Of a DNA stretch of 64,000 nucleotides, positions 33,481-45,318 are shown piece after piece (position 1 is the first letter of the stretch; every line of letters begins with the position of its first letter). Source of the stretch: Mantis religiosa. Lineage: Eukaryota; Arthropoda; Insecta; Mantodea; Mantidae. Location of the stretch: the NCBI GenBank assembly GCA_030765055.1, contig JAUKNK010000147.1, positions 3,316,001 through 3,380,000 on the forward strand. Reading direction: 5' to 3'. A model generated the notes under the pieces. It was not told where the DNA came from. It did not search any database and was given only the letters and a program-made list of their open reading frames with translations. The translations under genes and the position numbers were made by a program.

Positions 33481-35599
33481 ATTATAAACATGTTTCAGTT
33501 TCATTGCTCATTCATTTAGTTTCAGCTTGCTCAGTTTCCTTATAAACTTCATTACTTTTTCATGCCTTCATATACCTAATTGTATGATTTTATCTATCTT
33601 CCTGGCAATTATTATGACGTTCACTGCAGTTTTATTTGTGACGGAAAGGCACCGCATACGGCATATGCCACGAAAGCATTAGCCAGTTAGGGTGAGGGGG
33701 AAGGTAGTTGCAAGCGGAGTGATAAATGTCTGCGGGGCAAGGTTATATGAAAGAGATATTAGTATTATATGCATGAGAAACCGTTAAGTTTTTCGCAACT
33801 TCTTGGTCCTCATAGAGGGCTGTAAGGATTAATGCAATCTGAGTGGAGTACCAAATAGAGGGGCAGAGCTGAAATAATGGCTTTTGTGTTAAAGGGGTCA
33901 ATGTTTTCACTTAGAGTATAAACTGCGGGTTGCATACATCACAATAAATAGGGGCAGAAGACTCACGTGGTATAATGTTGATTATGATTTATCAACTCTA
34001 TTATCCTTAATAGTTTGTGTCTGGTTGACCATTTTTATACATTTTTATTTTGTGCTCTTCTTCCTTTCTTTCTTTTTTTGTCGTTTCCTTCCTCTTAAAG
34101 ACAGTGGGACTGATTTGTCAGTAGATTTTTGTTTTAATACTTTGAACGATGTGTTTCGATGAATTAGATTTTTATGAAAATCTATAAATTCGGAAATGTT
34201 GAACGTGTTTTCCCCTGTAGGACTCTTGCTTACACCTAGCTTAGACTCAAACAACAGATGTGTGTAATTTCTTTCTTTGTCTGTTTATGGTGAAGATGCA
34301 GTAATCATAAGAAGCAGCCTAAAGAATAGGAAATATTACTCCAAACTGATTCTAGAGAATGCTACTTCGAAATTTAAACCAAATGATGTCATCGCAGTAA
34401 ATTTTAATATTTAAATGATCCCCGCAATTTTATTTGCTTTTCATTGTTTACGTTATGCAATATGATGTATTCTTTTACTTATTTATTCATATATTTATTT
34501 GTTATCGCTACAGATAGAAATAACTAAAAGGCAATGAAACTTCTTTGCTAAGAGCTCCAAATTATAAAATTTCTTTGCCTTTTTTAAATCTATTTTTTCG
34601 CGATATTCAATTGTTTATAGTCCCAATGCAATATCGCCAATAAGACGTGGCTTTTACCTCGCAGAGCTTGAAGCGCTACCAACTAAACGAATTTATGGTC
34701 TTTATTTCTCCTTCTTCTTCTTTTTTTCTTCTTCTCTTTATTCCACTACTAATAGACATATTTAAGGACAACTTGAAACTATCATAATAACTTCTAGGCA
34801 GTAAAGAAACATAAAAAACAGTATTCAGAATAGGAAGTCTGAAAGAATTTGGAATAGTACTCAAAAATAATTCGTGAGGGTGCGATTTCTCTATTCCTTA
34901 ACCAAACAAGATCATAGGGGCGAATTTTTATATTTACTTCGTAATCCAAATTAGGATTAGTCTTTATTTTTAGGTTATGCAGCATCATATATTTATTTAT
35001 CTTTTTTTCCTTTGGTGATGGTCATAATGCTGTCATCAGAAGAAGCAATCTGGAAGAACAGGAATTAGTTCTCAAAACTAATACTACATGGCGCTACATG
35101 GTCGTTCGTAAGCAAAACAGGATCATCGCGGTAAATTTCGATGTTTAATTGACATTCAAATATTTTGTTGCTTTGCATTGTTGACACTATGCAAGATTTT
35201 ACTTCCTTCTATTTATTTTTTATCTCCCGAAATAGAAATCAGTGAAACGCAATAAAATTTCTTTGTACGTCTTCATAATGGTTTAAATCTGTTTGCCTTT
35301 TTTTAAGTCTTTACTTTCCCGATCTTCAGTTATTTATACTCATAATGCAATGCCGCCAATAAGACGAAGTGTTTAGCTTGTAATATTTGCTTGTAGCATT
35401 TTTATTCTGCTTCTTCTGTTTCCTACCTATACATATTTAACATTCATATATACATACAATTTAAAGCTATCATGAGAATTTTAAGCAGTAGTGAAGGAGA
35501 TCATACATTAATCAGGCAAAAATATCTGGAAAAATTAGGAATATTACTTGAAACAATTTCCAGAAGACACCATCTCGCCATTCGTAGTTAAATCGAGAT

Positions 35600-36035
35600 C
35601 ATAACAGTAAATGCTGATATATTCATTCATTCATTCATCTTTATTCATTTACATCTTTCGTTGTTTGTTTATTTATTTATTATTTATTTACTTCTTTATT
35701 TGTTTGTTTATTTATTTTATTACTTATTCATTTATTCATTAACTTATGTGTTTACTTATCTGCTATTTATTTGTGTAATTATTCATCTATTGATCTAATT
35801 ATCCATTGATCTATTTTTTCTGTCATATCTACTTATTTATTGATTTTTTAGATTATTTATTTATTTAGTTGTTTAACTATTTATGTATTCATTTCTCTTT
35901 TTATTTATGCATTTAATTAATTACTTATTTATTTGTTTGTTTGATTGAATGATTGATTGTTTGTTCGTTCGTTCTTTCGTTTGTTTGTATGTTTATTTGT
36001 CTATGCATTTACCTATTTATTTGATTGTTTATTAT
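35600..36035. repeat. Degenerate (TTTA/TTCA/TTTG)n low-complexity tract
   Basis: Runs of tttatttattcattcattt and variants over about 430 bp inside copy 2. Copy 1 has no comparable long tract at the matching place (about 24300). Confidence 0.9.
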
Positions 36036-36630
36036 GCTAACTAGTTAAAAATAACTGAAGCACATCAACCATTTCTCTATGTCCCCCAAATGATTAGATC
36101 TCTTTGCCCCATTTTATTCAAAGCTTCTACGAACTTCAAATGTTTCTTGTCCGCTGAATTTTGGCTGTGTTTTAGCTACTTTATTATCATTCAAGTTTGT
36201 GTATGATTTGCTTTTGTGTTAACCCTTTTTCCCTTTTATGTACCTTCATTACTTTCAATCACCCTTTCTTGCTTTCCACTTAACAACAATTCTAACAATT
36301 TGTCAAAAGGTATTTCGTTTCCAAATGTTTTTGATAGCTGAATTAGGTTCTTATAGAAAGAAACATCGTAAAATATTCCCGGACAGTCTAAATTCGGGAA
36401 ATTCTGAACTTGTGTTTTGTGTAGAAATTTTATATACGAGGGCTGTTGAATAAAAACGATCATAGTTCTTGACGGTCATAAATTTTTGCACTAAAATTCA
36501 TTGTTATTATACTCTGTTAGCTTAATGTGCAACAAACACGCCGGACTAGTTTTATTGTTGGTACTCCTGGTTCCCGCCTGTGAGAAGTTCAGACATGATC
36601 AGTATCGCCTAGCGCTACGATGGAGGTAAC

Positions 36631-37293
36631 ATGCAGTTGAAGTTGATGTTAGAGGAAGATCCGGAAATTCTTTCAAACGTAATCACTGCTGATGACACTT
36701 GGCTACATCATTTTGATCCTGAAAGCAAACAGCAAAGCTCACTGTGGAAATATCCTTCATCACCAACCCCCCAAAAAGCAAAAGTGTTTGCTTCTGCTGG
36801 GAAAATTATGGTCATCTCATTCTTTGATATTCATGGAATGCTTTATCAGCATGTTGAACCTGCACACACATCAATAACGTGGCATTACTACAGGGATGTC
36901 CTGAAAACATTGCAATTCTATATAAGGCGCAAAAGACCACATTTCCCTGAAGCAGGCTGGATGCTGCACCATGAACACGCGCGGCCACATATTGCCAATG
37001 TTGTTGCTGAAGATTTTGCTTAATTCAACGTGAAGTGCATCCCTCATCCTCCCTATAGTTCTGATTTAGTCCCATGTGACCCTTTTCTTATCCCTACCTT
37101 GAAGAAACGCCTTCGTGGGAGGCATTATCCACCATCAGAAGCAGTGATGAAGGCCTCAGAGGCAATTTTGAAGGATCTCTCAGAAAATGGTTTCCAGCAT
37201 GTCTTTGAAGACTGGCAGAAACGCTGGGAAAAGTGCATCGCATTCAGGGGAGACTATTTTGAGAAGGACCACCAAAATGATGAGGACGAGTAA
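36631..37293 (+). pseudogene. Mariner transposase, N-terminally deleted
   Basis: Starts within the linker (MQLKLMLEEDPEILSNVITA) and contains DDTWLHHFDPE (first catalytic Asp; the family form is GDETWVHHYDPE), then WMLHHEHARPH, where the second catalytic Asp of 'HDNARPH' is Glu, then a TAA stop at 37021, then PYSSDLVPCDPFL carrying the third Asp 34 residues on, and the usual C-terminus 'LKKRLRGRHYPPSE...GDYFEKD'. The helix-turn-helix DNA-binding region is missing. The substitution, the stop and the deletion make it non-functional. Confidence 0.93.
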
Positions 37294-37299
37294 AGATAC

Positions 37300-37549
37300 T
37301 GTGACTTCCTGGTTTCGTAGGATTAAAAGTCCCATTGCACAAACTCAAAATGTTCCTTATTTCTATAGAATTACAGTTGGTACACTTGCCAATTACAAAG
37401 AATTACGTAGCGCACACAATAAGAATCCCTAACCATCCCCTCCGTGAGCGCTACACAGATAAATGGGTAGGCGTGGTCTGAATGCTTCCCGTGTGGCCCC
37501 TACCTCCCAGCTGGTTCTCTCGGCATTTCCGATGTTCGGGTGATAGTAC
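37300..37549 (-). mobile_element. Shortened gypsy LTR inside the mariner
   Basis: 'tgtgacttcctggtttcgta' onwards parallels the LTR at 26214 ('tgtgactttgtgggttcgtg'), including 'acaaactcaaaatgttc' and 'agataaatgggtaggcgtg'. The middle of the LTR is missing. Flanks 'gatac' and 'agtac' could be a diverged target duplication. It sits just after the transposase stop, so it postdates the mariner. Confidence 0.8.
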
Positions 37550-38924
37550 GTTGTAAAAAAATTGTGATCATTCTTTATTGAACAGCCTTCGTAAATTTTA
37601 GATATAACTCACGACTCAGACGATAAATATGGGTAATTCCTTTCCGTTTCTTTGTTTATAGTGACAATACGTAATCAGAAGAAACAATCTGGTAGAATGA
37701 GAAATAGTACTCACGTCTAATTCTAGAGGGTGCTACTTCAACATAGCTAAAGTAAGCAAGATCATCGCAGTAAATTTTGGTATTTAATTGATACTCGAAA
37801 TTTTGTTTGCTATTATACAACATTATGTACGTTTTATTTATTTATTTACTTAGTTATTCATTTATTTAATTTGTATCTAACAAGACAGGTATAGTTGAAG
37901 CGCAATCAAGCATCTTTGCTAAGAGTCGCAAAGTATACAAAGCCCTTTGCACTGTTTTATTTTCTTTCGCGATATTCAATTGTTTCTAGTAGCAATGCAA
38001 TGCCGCCAATAAGTCGAAGCGTGTATCTCGTAGAATTTGCAGTGCTATAAAACAAATAAGTATACGATGTTATGTTTATTTCGCTTCTTCGTTTTTCCTT
38101 CCTATTCCTATGCTTATCATTCATGTTTACATACCATTTAAACTTATGACGACTATTTTATATCAAATTAATTACCGTTTCCCAATTTTGTTTAAAGCGT
38201 TTTCTAAATGAGATATTGTACTGTGTATGATATGTGTTACAATTTGCACCTGCGCACTCATCTTCTACATTCGCATTCAGGTGTTTTTTTTCCTTCTTCT
38301 AATGTTTCACTGTTTGCCTTTAAATTTGATATATATATATGGATATTTATAATTATACATTATTCTCATTCACAGTTTGAGTCTCCTTTTTAATTTATTA
38401 TCTGACTGATCTTCAGTATATTACATAAGTACTACATACAAATTAACAACTGAGGAATTACTGTCCTCTGGCATATAAAATAGGTGATAAATTTATAACA
38501 TAAACAAACAGAGAAGAATTAAAAACATATTTAAATGAAAGATAATAAAAGACAAAGTATATAACAGGATAACCAACACATACAATAACATTCAATAAGA
38601 TGGATAACAATTGAAACGACAGGTTAGATATGCGAGGCAGGATTATGATCAGTGGTGTTAAGAGTAAAGTAGAGGATATACTTAGAGTTAGTGAGAAAAG
38701 TCGCTACCTTCTGAATCAGTGACTAGGATGTCTTGAGGCAGTTTTCTTTTCAATCTGGTCCTTTCGATGTTTCGTCCTACAATGTCATATGTACAGCGCT
38801 TGGTATTTCGGATAATCTAACGAAGAATGTCTTTTATATCAATTTTTAATACAGATGTATGTGAACAATACCAAGTTCCTGATGGAGCTGATCATTTCTA
38901 ATGAACCATGGAGCCTTTGTTATA

Positions 38925-40990
38925 CTATGGAGGTTTGTATTGTATAACCTTAAGTCGTTGAAAGTGGGTTTTGCTGGATACACCCCATATAGGAGCGGCG
39001 TAAGAAATTATAGGGCGTATAAGAGATTTGTAGATCAATATTGTGCACTCCAGACCAAGCTGTGATTTCTTCTGTAGCAATGGATACAGCTTTTTAATTC
39101 CAGAAATAACTATTGCGAAAATGTAAGATATATGAGAATTCCAGAATAATTTAGTGCCAAGCATTACGCCTAAATATTTGACTGGTGTTTCTTGAGGCTT
39201 CCATGGTAATTGTTTTCCCTGCAGGTCGAGTGGGGGTGGATTTTGATAAGATCTTAAGGCGAATACTTTTATTTCCCATTTAATAGTATTTATTACTACT
39301 CGCCACATGTTGAACCTCTTAGATAACATATTTAATTATATTTGTAGCCTGTTGATTGCAGTACTTAAGTCTGGATGCGAATAGAAAATAACAGCGTCAT
39401 CGGTCTACATAGCTGAGGATATGGGAATTGCATTTGGAAGGTCTTGAATGAATATATTGAATAACAGTGCTGCCAGAATTGATCCTTGTGGAACTCCTGC
39501 TGCTATTGGTGGAAGATCGGATTTGTAACTGGCTATTCGCCCTAAAAATTGGCGTTGTGAGAAAAGACTTTCAGTTATTTTGTTTAGATAATCTGGGAAT
39601 CCAATTCTATGTAGTTTTACCAGTAAACCAGTGTGGCATACAGTATCGAAACTTGTGCTATATCTAGAGAAATTGCAGGGGTATACTGTTTCTTTTCAAA
39701 TCCTTTTATGATGCTTTCACTATCTCTTAATAGCTGATGAGTTATTCAATGTAGAAGACGAAAGCCAAATTGATACGATGGTATAATGTTTCTTTTGTAG
39801 ACAAATTCTGCTAAGGGTTTTTGGATTACTTTCTCAAAAAGTGTTGATAAAGTGGGAAGCAGACTGATTGGCCGATAACTTGATAGAAGATGTATCGTTT
39901 TTTGAGATTTGTGGAATACCAGTATTTCTGCTATTTTCTATGAACGAGGGAAGTAGTCAATTTATAGAGAGGAGTTAAAGATTTCTGCCAGGTAAACAAA
40001 TGTATTCATTGTAAGCTTCTTTATTACTATGTTTGGTACAAGGTCATATCCTGGTGACTTTTAATAGTAAGGTTTATGATAGCTCTTTCGGCGATGTGGG
40101 TAATATTCTATTTGTAACTTTAGGTTTGTTTTTGTGTGTCTACATACAGTTCATGTTCAATATCAGAAGCAGCTTCATTATCAAAGATGTTATTTGTAAT
40201 AAATATATTTTTATAATAAGAGGCAAGAGCATTGCATTTTGACTGAGAGTCTATGAGTATCTTATCAAAATGCAGTGATGGTACTGAAGTTGGTCCTCGT
40301 AAAATTCTTTTGCTTTCGTACCAAGGGGAACAGTCACTAGAGAATAAATAAGACACATAGGTTTGGTAAGAATTAAGACGATACTGTTACAGCTCTTGCC
40401 TAATGGTACGAATGAGGCTGTTAAGCTTTCTGCGTAGAGAAGGATGTCTTTCTCGTTGCCACTGTCTTAGGATGCGATGCTTTTCTCTGATTAGATGAAT
40501 ATTATGCGTAGTTAGGTATAGATGAGGTCTAGGTCGGCATGAGCGAGTTGTTGATTCTTTGATACAAGAACAGATAGTATCTGTGAAGTGCTAAACGGCA
40601 TTATCAATATCTGAGGTCTAGGTTAGGTGATAAGCTGAAGTTAATGATGTGTCTAGTCTTGACTGTAATTGATCCCAATTGACGTAGCCGTTTATCAGAC
40701 GAGGCTGTTGTATTATTATGGAAGAATTATATTGTGATGTGATATATTGCGTTTTATTATTATGGATACTCCTCCGGAGTACTCTGTCTTTTCTGTGTAT
40801 TTTATATCCGGGCAGAGAGAAAGTTTCATTTGGTAAGAAATGTGTTTCGGTGACACATATTATATCAATGTTGTGAGCTGAAAGAGAGGCAATAAGAGAG
40901 GCTCTTTTAAGACGAAGTCCATTAGGGTTCCAATTTAGAAATGATAATTGAATAGAATAGAATAGAGTAGATTTACGTACAGCCATTTTG
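38925..40990 (-). pseudogene. Jockey ORF2 (endonuclease-reverse transcriptase), decayed
   Basis: From the 5' end: FLNWNPNGLRLKRASLIASL and IICVTETHFLPNETFSLPGY (start of the endonuclease; N and E catalytic positions visible), then a large internal deletion to a linker (NWDQLQSRLDTSLTSAY; RILRGPTSVPSL; SKCNALASYYKNIF), then scattered reverse transcriptase remnants. The YxDD box reads *TDDAVIF, its Tyr/Ala replaced by a stop. The thumb region is well preserved: WKPQETPVKYLGVMLGTKLF, LYPLLQKKSQLGLECTILIY, SLIRPIISYAAPIWGV. This is the standard Jockey order. No RNase H follows, as expected for Jockey. Confidence 0.9.
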
Positions 40991-42400
40991 AAAAGATGAT
41001 GATAGGGGAGAGATATTAAATTCTTGATTTGCTGGCAGATATGAACTTATGCATGAGACGATATGAGGTAAAAACTTATATAGTAAATTAGTAAGGAAGG
41101 AGCTGGTTGAAGATGATTCCTCTGGTTGCTGTTTTAGTCTGGAGCTGTTCATAACGTCCGCAAAGCTGCAATGATATGTGCGTGGAGGTTTTGCAGACGG
41201 TGAGTTAACTTTTGCCTGTTTCGGCGCTGAAGCTGATGGATCACTTGAGTGTTGAGAAAGAGGTGGAAAATCTGAAAATTTAGGAACGGATGGTCTATTT
41301 ATGTTCTGAGGCTGCTTTCGCTGCAGATTATGTGAATGAGCGGAGCGTTTCTTTAAACGTAAATAGTGAGAAGGTGTTCTGAAATTTGCAGGATGTTGTT
41401 CATGACGGTTCACACATTTTGGGGGAGTAGTTTTAGAAAGTTTGCAGTCAGAGAAAAGATGGGACCCAAGACACCTGACGCACTTGGTTCAAGTTGGGAA
41501 TAATTTTTGGTATGCCCATAGATTTGACAATGAATTCATTGTGCGATAAAAGTCGATTTCCTTCTAGTTTCTACCTTGATTACACTATATAGTAGACGCA
41601 TAAGATTTAGGATAGATTTAGCTTCATCGCAGTCAGTGAGCTCAACTGCACAGAGAGGAATGGATTCTTTATTTTTTCCTTGTAGCCTTGCAACTTTGCC
41701 AACAGGATACTTAGTTCAAGTAGTGCTCTTAAAATCTCCTCCTTACTGAGAGAGCAGGGTAGATTCCTAATGATTACAGAGAAAATTTTATCTTCAGTAT
41801 TCCTATATGTGAAGTATTTTTGTTTTATAGAATCAAAATAAGCTCTCAGAGCACGAACATCTTCAGTTATAGCAGTGAAAAATTTAATGACTTTTCCTTT
41901 TACTGCAGTATGAAGTTTTGATTTCAGTTGACTGCGCATAGTGTGAATAAATAGTTGATAGTTTTAAATATCAGTTAAGCAGATTGGTGGAATTTTCTCG
42001 TTGGTAGTCTCAACTTCACCATCTGAGTTATTGTCATCTAAGTTATCCTCTAATAAATGATATCTATTTTGTATAGGAATGGTAGCAAAATATGCATTTC
42101 ACGGGCTTTTATCTGCTTGAAATTTCTGACTAGTTTGCGTGGTGCTTGTTTAGGGTACTGGATATGCGCATAAAGCATTTGTATTCAAGGGTCTTTTAAC
42201 CTGGTTTAAAGATAACTTCAAATGTTTGGCAGCCTTCTTTGTTTGATCTTCAGTTACGTTTCGCACCTTCGATTGTTTCGATGCTTTACAACTTTTATTA
42301 GAAAATGATATACTTTTATCTGAATCACAGGCATTCATAAGTTTAACATATTGTGCACTATTTGCAGTGTAAGTGAAATTACCTTCTTCCATTGCGGGGG
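40973..42400 (-). pseudogene. Jockey ORF1 (gag-like, zinc-knuckle) pseudogene
   Basis: The N-terminal piece is 42392-42150. Then comes KVIKFFTAITEDVRALRAYF and IFSVIIRNLPCSLSKEEILR (41939-41607), the RNA-recognition-like domain found before the zinc knuckles in Jockey Gag. Knuckles follow in changed frames: CQIYGHTKNY..., and CVRCLGSHLFSDC with a later KCVNRHEQHPANFR. The C-terminal part (41413-40973) is a Pro/Ser-rich tail with PPRTYHCSFADVM and a hydrophobic helical end. Order and motifs match Jockey-clade ORF1, which coats the RNA. Stops and frameshifts at the knuckles. Confidence 0.88.
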
Positions 42401-42935
42401 AGTGAACATTTAAAATGTCTCATGTTTTATCACACTCTCTCTTAACGTTATATGTGTTCATGCCCAATATCTAGAGCAATCGAAAAATTTATAGCGAATT
42501 TATGTAATCACACCAAGGTAGTAGCAAATAACACTAATTAGTAATTTTCAGATGTTAATGCACTTGGAGATATAAAAACATCTCCTCTCCGAAGCTATTT
42601 ACTATCAATATAAGGATAAAATTAGCAGTTCGCAATAAACATTACTATACAGTCGCGATGTTCAACTTTTTTCCCCAGTTTGTGTCTTATTTCCTTTTTC
42701 TTTGATTTTTGCTCTTTCTTTGTTTCTTTCTTTGAGTTAGCGTTTCGGGAATACTCCTGGTTCTGTATTTATATCTCCAATATGTTTACCAGGGTTCAAA
42801 TATTTAGGTATATGTTTCCTATAAAATAATGGAGGGTAAAACATGCTAAACAAAGGCAAAAGGCACAAAAAGCTGCTGTTTTACTGAATCAATTTAAAAA
42901 ACACTCTTTCTCCCATACTAGAATATTGAGCAATA

Positions 42936-43109
42936 AACAGGTATACTAAAGCATCAGAAGAAGAGCAAAACCATGAAGCTATTGTACCTAAAGACAGTAA
43001 ATATAAATAACTTTTACCCTCTAGTATGTAGAGGAAGTACGAGTATCAGATATTTCAAACTGTTACTTGCAGTCAATATTAGAATATTCTAAACTAATTT
43101 AAACCATCC
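42936..43109. other. Unassigned; may be the end of copy 2
   Basis: No independent second copy is available in the window to test whether the 5-kb unit continues here. Confidence 0.35.
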
Positions 43110-43960
43110 TTATCCTAATAAACCTGGTTTAGTTTTTTCTGGTTGTTCCTTTAGATTTTGCACTTCACTATCAAACAATTTTGGGTACATGGCTTTACGT
43201 AAACAATGTCTGGTGTTTTGGAAGCATATTTTTGGGCCCATATAGAAATTAGTGTTCCTCGGCTGATATGGTGCTGAACTATATTTTGAGATGGTCCTTT
43301 ACCAACTTTATATGTTCACGTAGTATAGCTTTAGTAGTGCATGGATCAAATTCAATGCTTCATATGGGAGGCATAATTGCATTTCTGATATGAGGGATGT
43401 CTTTTTTGTTTCTTCAGATATGTAGACAATGTTAGAAGATGCGTTTGGCAGTAATAGGATAACAAACTTATCCTAAACGTCTTGTAGTCCACTTCTTCAT
43501 TACAGTACTTGGTAGACTTCGATTCACCAGGATGCTGGGAATAGAGCCTCCTCAGAAACCTGATGCAAAATTATAAAGCGTTAGTCTTTTGTTACGGACG
43601 TCTGAAGAGGGAAATCAAGTTCATCTCCTTTTTTACTTATAGTGTGATTTCACTAATCCAAGCTTCAACCAGTAAACAATTCCACATCAATTGTTTCATT
43701 GTTTTTATAAATTGTAGTAGACAAAAGTTTTTGGGACTGCATCGAGACTTTCATTAACAGATTTCCTCTGTTAGGATTTTTTACAATTTTGTAATTTATT
43801 TCCCTACAAACTTTCCTTAGTGTAGTTAATATACCATGGAAAAGATTGTTTTCTTTTAATGTCTTACTTATAGCTTCTAATTTAGGTAGAAAATCCGAGC
43901 TGTACAATGGATACATCATTCTTCTCAACTTCCAGGCGCCAAATGACTTGATCACTGATA
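43110..43960 (-). pseudogene. IS630/Tc1-type DDE transposase pseudogene, same family as the 5-kb unit
   Basis: From 43955 down the minus strand: 'LFHGILTTLRKVCREINYKI' (end of the DNA-binding region, equivalent to 'F.GS..TLRRVLKEIGFKY'), 'NRGNLLMKVSMQSQKLL' ('NRKLLIER.DI...R.KYL'), an 'IVYWLKLGLV' segment where 'IVYLDETWV' belongs (catalytic motif lost), then near 43400-43340 'IEFDPCTTKAILREHIKLVK', equivalent to 'IPFDPSMLKPKLLELI', and near 43250 'GTLISIWAQKYASKTPD', equivalent to 'NPIELIWAQVKGYASK'. The middle with the second Asp is not readable. Heavily decayed. Orientation is opposite to the remnants at 21713, 33102 and 50010. Confidence 0.65.
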
Positions 43961-44409
43961 ATCTATTGGGACATTGTTTTCCCCGGGATGTCTATGAGGC
44001 TTTCACTTGATTACTCTTTAGTTTGTTATTCAAAATTCACTTTAACAGTGCAAAGAGATAGCATTTTGGGGATATCGTCAGGTTATTCAAAATCCTCTAC
44101 ACATTTCGATGATAAAATAGGAGCATTATACAAATAAATAAATAAAATCTGAAAATCTACGTCCCGGTTCATAATTTCTTACATTTCTTATTTATTAAAA
44201 ACCAATTAACTACCAAAACTGTACAATTACACTACAACATTTTTTAGATCATAAAACAAAATTTAAAGTCATTTAAAATAAAATAATTCAAACTAAATAC
44301 CACTTTATAGTTAATACCTAAAATACTGGTATCCAGTAAACATTAAACCTGTAGCCAGTTGAATTATAAAACTAATAACTGCAATACTGGTAACCAATAT
44401 TACACGATC
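43961..44409. other. No gene; contains a 25-bp match to the start of the R1-like LINE
   Basis: 44135-44159 is the exact reverse complement of 30331-30355 (tagattttcagattttattt then attta). Nothing else recognised. Confidence 0.5.
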
Positions 44410-44650
44410 TTTTTTTTTTTCAATTTACGTCCTCCAACGTTAAGTCATATCGGACGATGAATGAAATGGGTGAAATGATGCTCAAATGAATCCGGGGTCC
44501 GTGGAGTTAGAAGTACACGACATTCGTCTGTCAGGATAAGAGAAAACCCCGGAAAAACCTTATCCAGTTAACTCACCCTAACCGAGATTTAAACTCGGGA
44601 CCTCCTGAACCTGAGGCAGACACGCTACCATCCACGCTACCGAGGCGAGC
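44410..44650 (-). mobile_element. SINE family B, full-length copy
   Basis: Poly-T (44411-44420), tail 'acgtcctccaacgttaagtc' and 'atcggacgatgaatgaaatg', middle 'aaccccggaaaaaccttatc', B box equivalent in 'gagatttaaactcggg', and head ending 'ccacgctaccgaggcg'. Good reference for the family. Confidence 0.92.
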
Positions 44651-44814
44651 TTTCACGTTCTGGTAATCAATATTTTCTTAACATACAGTCTTTCAAAAAC
44701 TTAAAAAAAGGCTTTTAAAGCTCTTCAAAAACTTAACCAAAATTATATAAGGATACAAAATTTTAAAAACAGAGGAATAAGTTACATTTCATCAGGTTAC
44801 AAAATTTTAAAATA

Positions 44815-45037
44815 CGAGGGCTGTTAAATATAGAATGATCACATTTTTCCTTTTTTTTTTTTTTTTGACAACGTACCTTTACTCGTAATTTTGACGGTGC
44901 CTCTCAAAATAGACTCCCCTGAATTCCATTTACTTGTCCAAGCGTTTCTGCGAGAGAGATCCTTCAATCTCGTCTCTGCAGCCTTTACCACAGCTTCTGA
45001 TGATGGCTAATGCCTCCCGCGAAGGCTTTTCTTCAAG
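44815..45037 (-). mobile_element. Mariner 3' end fragment
   Basis: Terminal inverted repeat CGAGGGCTGTTAAATATAGA after TA (44813-44814), then a T-run, then on the minus strand the transposase C-terminus 'LKKSLRG', 'SSEAVVKAAETRLKDLS', matching the mariner at 36437. It is truncated at about 45037 and lacks the catalytic part. Confidence 0.85.
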
Positions 45038-45318
45038 TTAAGTTGTGTTACAGATGACTATGTTTACCTAATATGTCCGTGTATGCAATATCAGCTTCAA
45101 GGCGAAACCACTAAATGTTAAGTTTGATAAACCACCCTTGGCTGTATTTAGGGATTCAACCCTTAAACTGGTAGCAATTGACGAACATGTCCCACTCCCA
45201 ATAGGAAGGACGTGATTAAGTTATATATTTATTATAGTACATGTAATGACAGAATTTGTGGCCCTGTAGCCAATGAAAAGACTAACTAGCGCCAGCCGCA
45301 CGAATAAAATCGTCAAAG
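45038..45318. other. No gene seen
   Basis: Unassigned. Confidence 0.4.

Larger units (their letters stand above)
36437..37591 (+). mobile_element. Mariner element with TA target duplication
   Basis: Left end CGAGGGCTGTTGAATAAA and right end (reverse complement) CGAAGGCTGTTCAATAAA are terminal inverted repeats, flanked by TA at 36435-36436 and 37592-37593. Copy 1 of the host unit keeps the empty site 'attttatataaattttag' near 24715-24732, which proves the insertion point. Without the LTR fragment inside it the element is about 900 bp, shorter than the usual 1.3 kb, because the DNA-binding part of the transposase is deleted. Confidence 0.93.
38385..42675 (-). mobile_element. Jockey-type LINE inserted in copy 2
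   Basis: The element is bracketed by 'cagtttgagtct' (38373-38384) and 'cagtttgtgtct' (42676-42687), a 12-bp target duplication with one mismatch. The uninterrupted counterpart lies in copy 1 ('cacagtttgtgtctgatttcc'). On the minus strand the element runs from a 5' region near 42675 through ORF1 and ORF2 to an A-rich 3' end at 38385. It is roughly full length but decayed. Confidence 0.88.
32615..42935 (+). mobile_element. Copy 2 of the ~5-kb unit, with nested mariner and Jockey insertions
   Basis: Collinear with copy 1 (21073-26212). Removing the mariner (36437-37591) and the Jockey element (38385-42675) leaves about 4.9 kb. It begins at CTAAACGGCC directly after the interrupted R1-like LINE. 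Block 'gagggtgctacttcg'-type repeats occur at about 34351, 34871, 35090, 35563 and 37720, one more than in copy 1. The right border is unclear: homology can be checked only to where copy 1 is cut by gypsy (copy 2 position about 42935). Confidence 0.75.

Noticed and set aside
35600..36035. Origin or scaffold-attachment type AT-rich site
   Set aside because: The tract is a simple TTTA/TTCA repeat expansion; nothing beyond composition supports a function.
43110..43960. Host gene exon (the minus frame looked protein-like)
   Set aside because: Neighbouring blocks in other frames line up in order with the IS630/Tc1-type transposase family, including an IWAQ segment, which explains it as a transposon relic.
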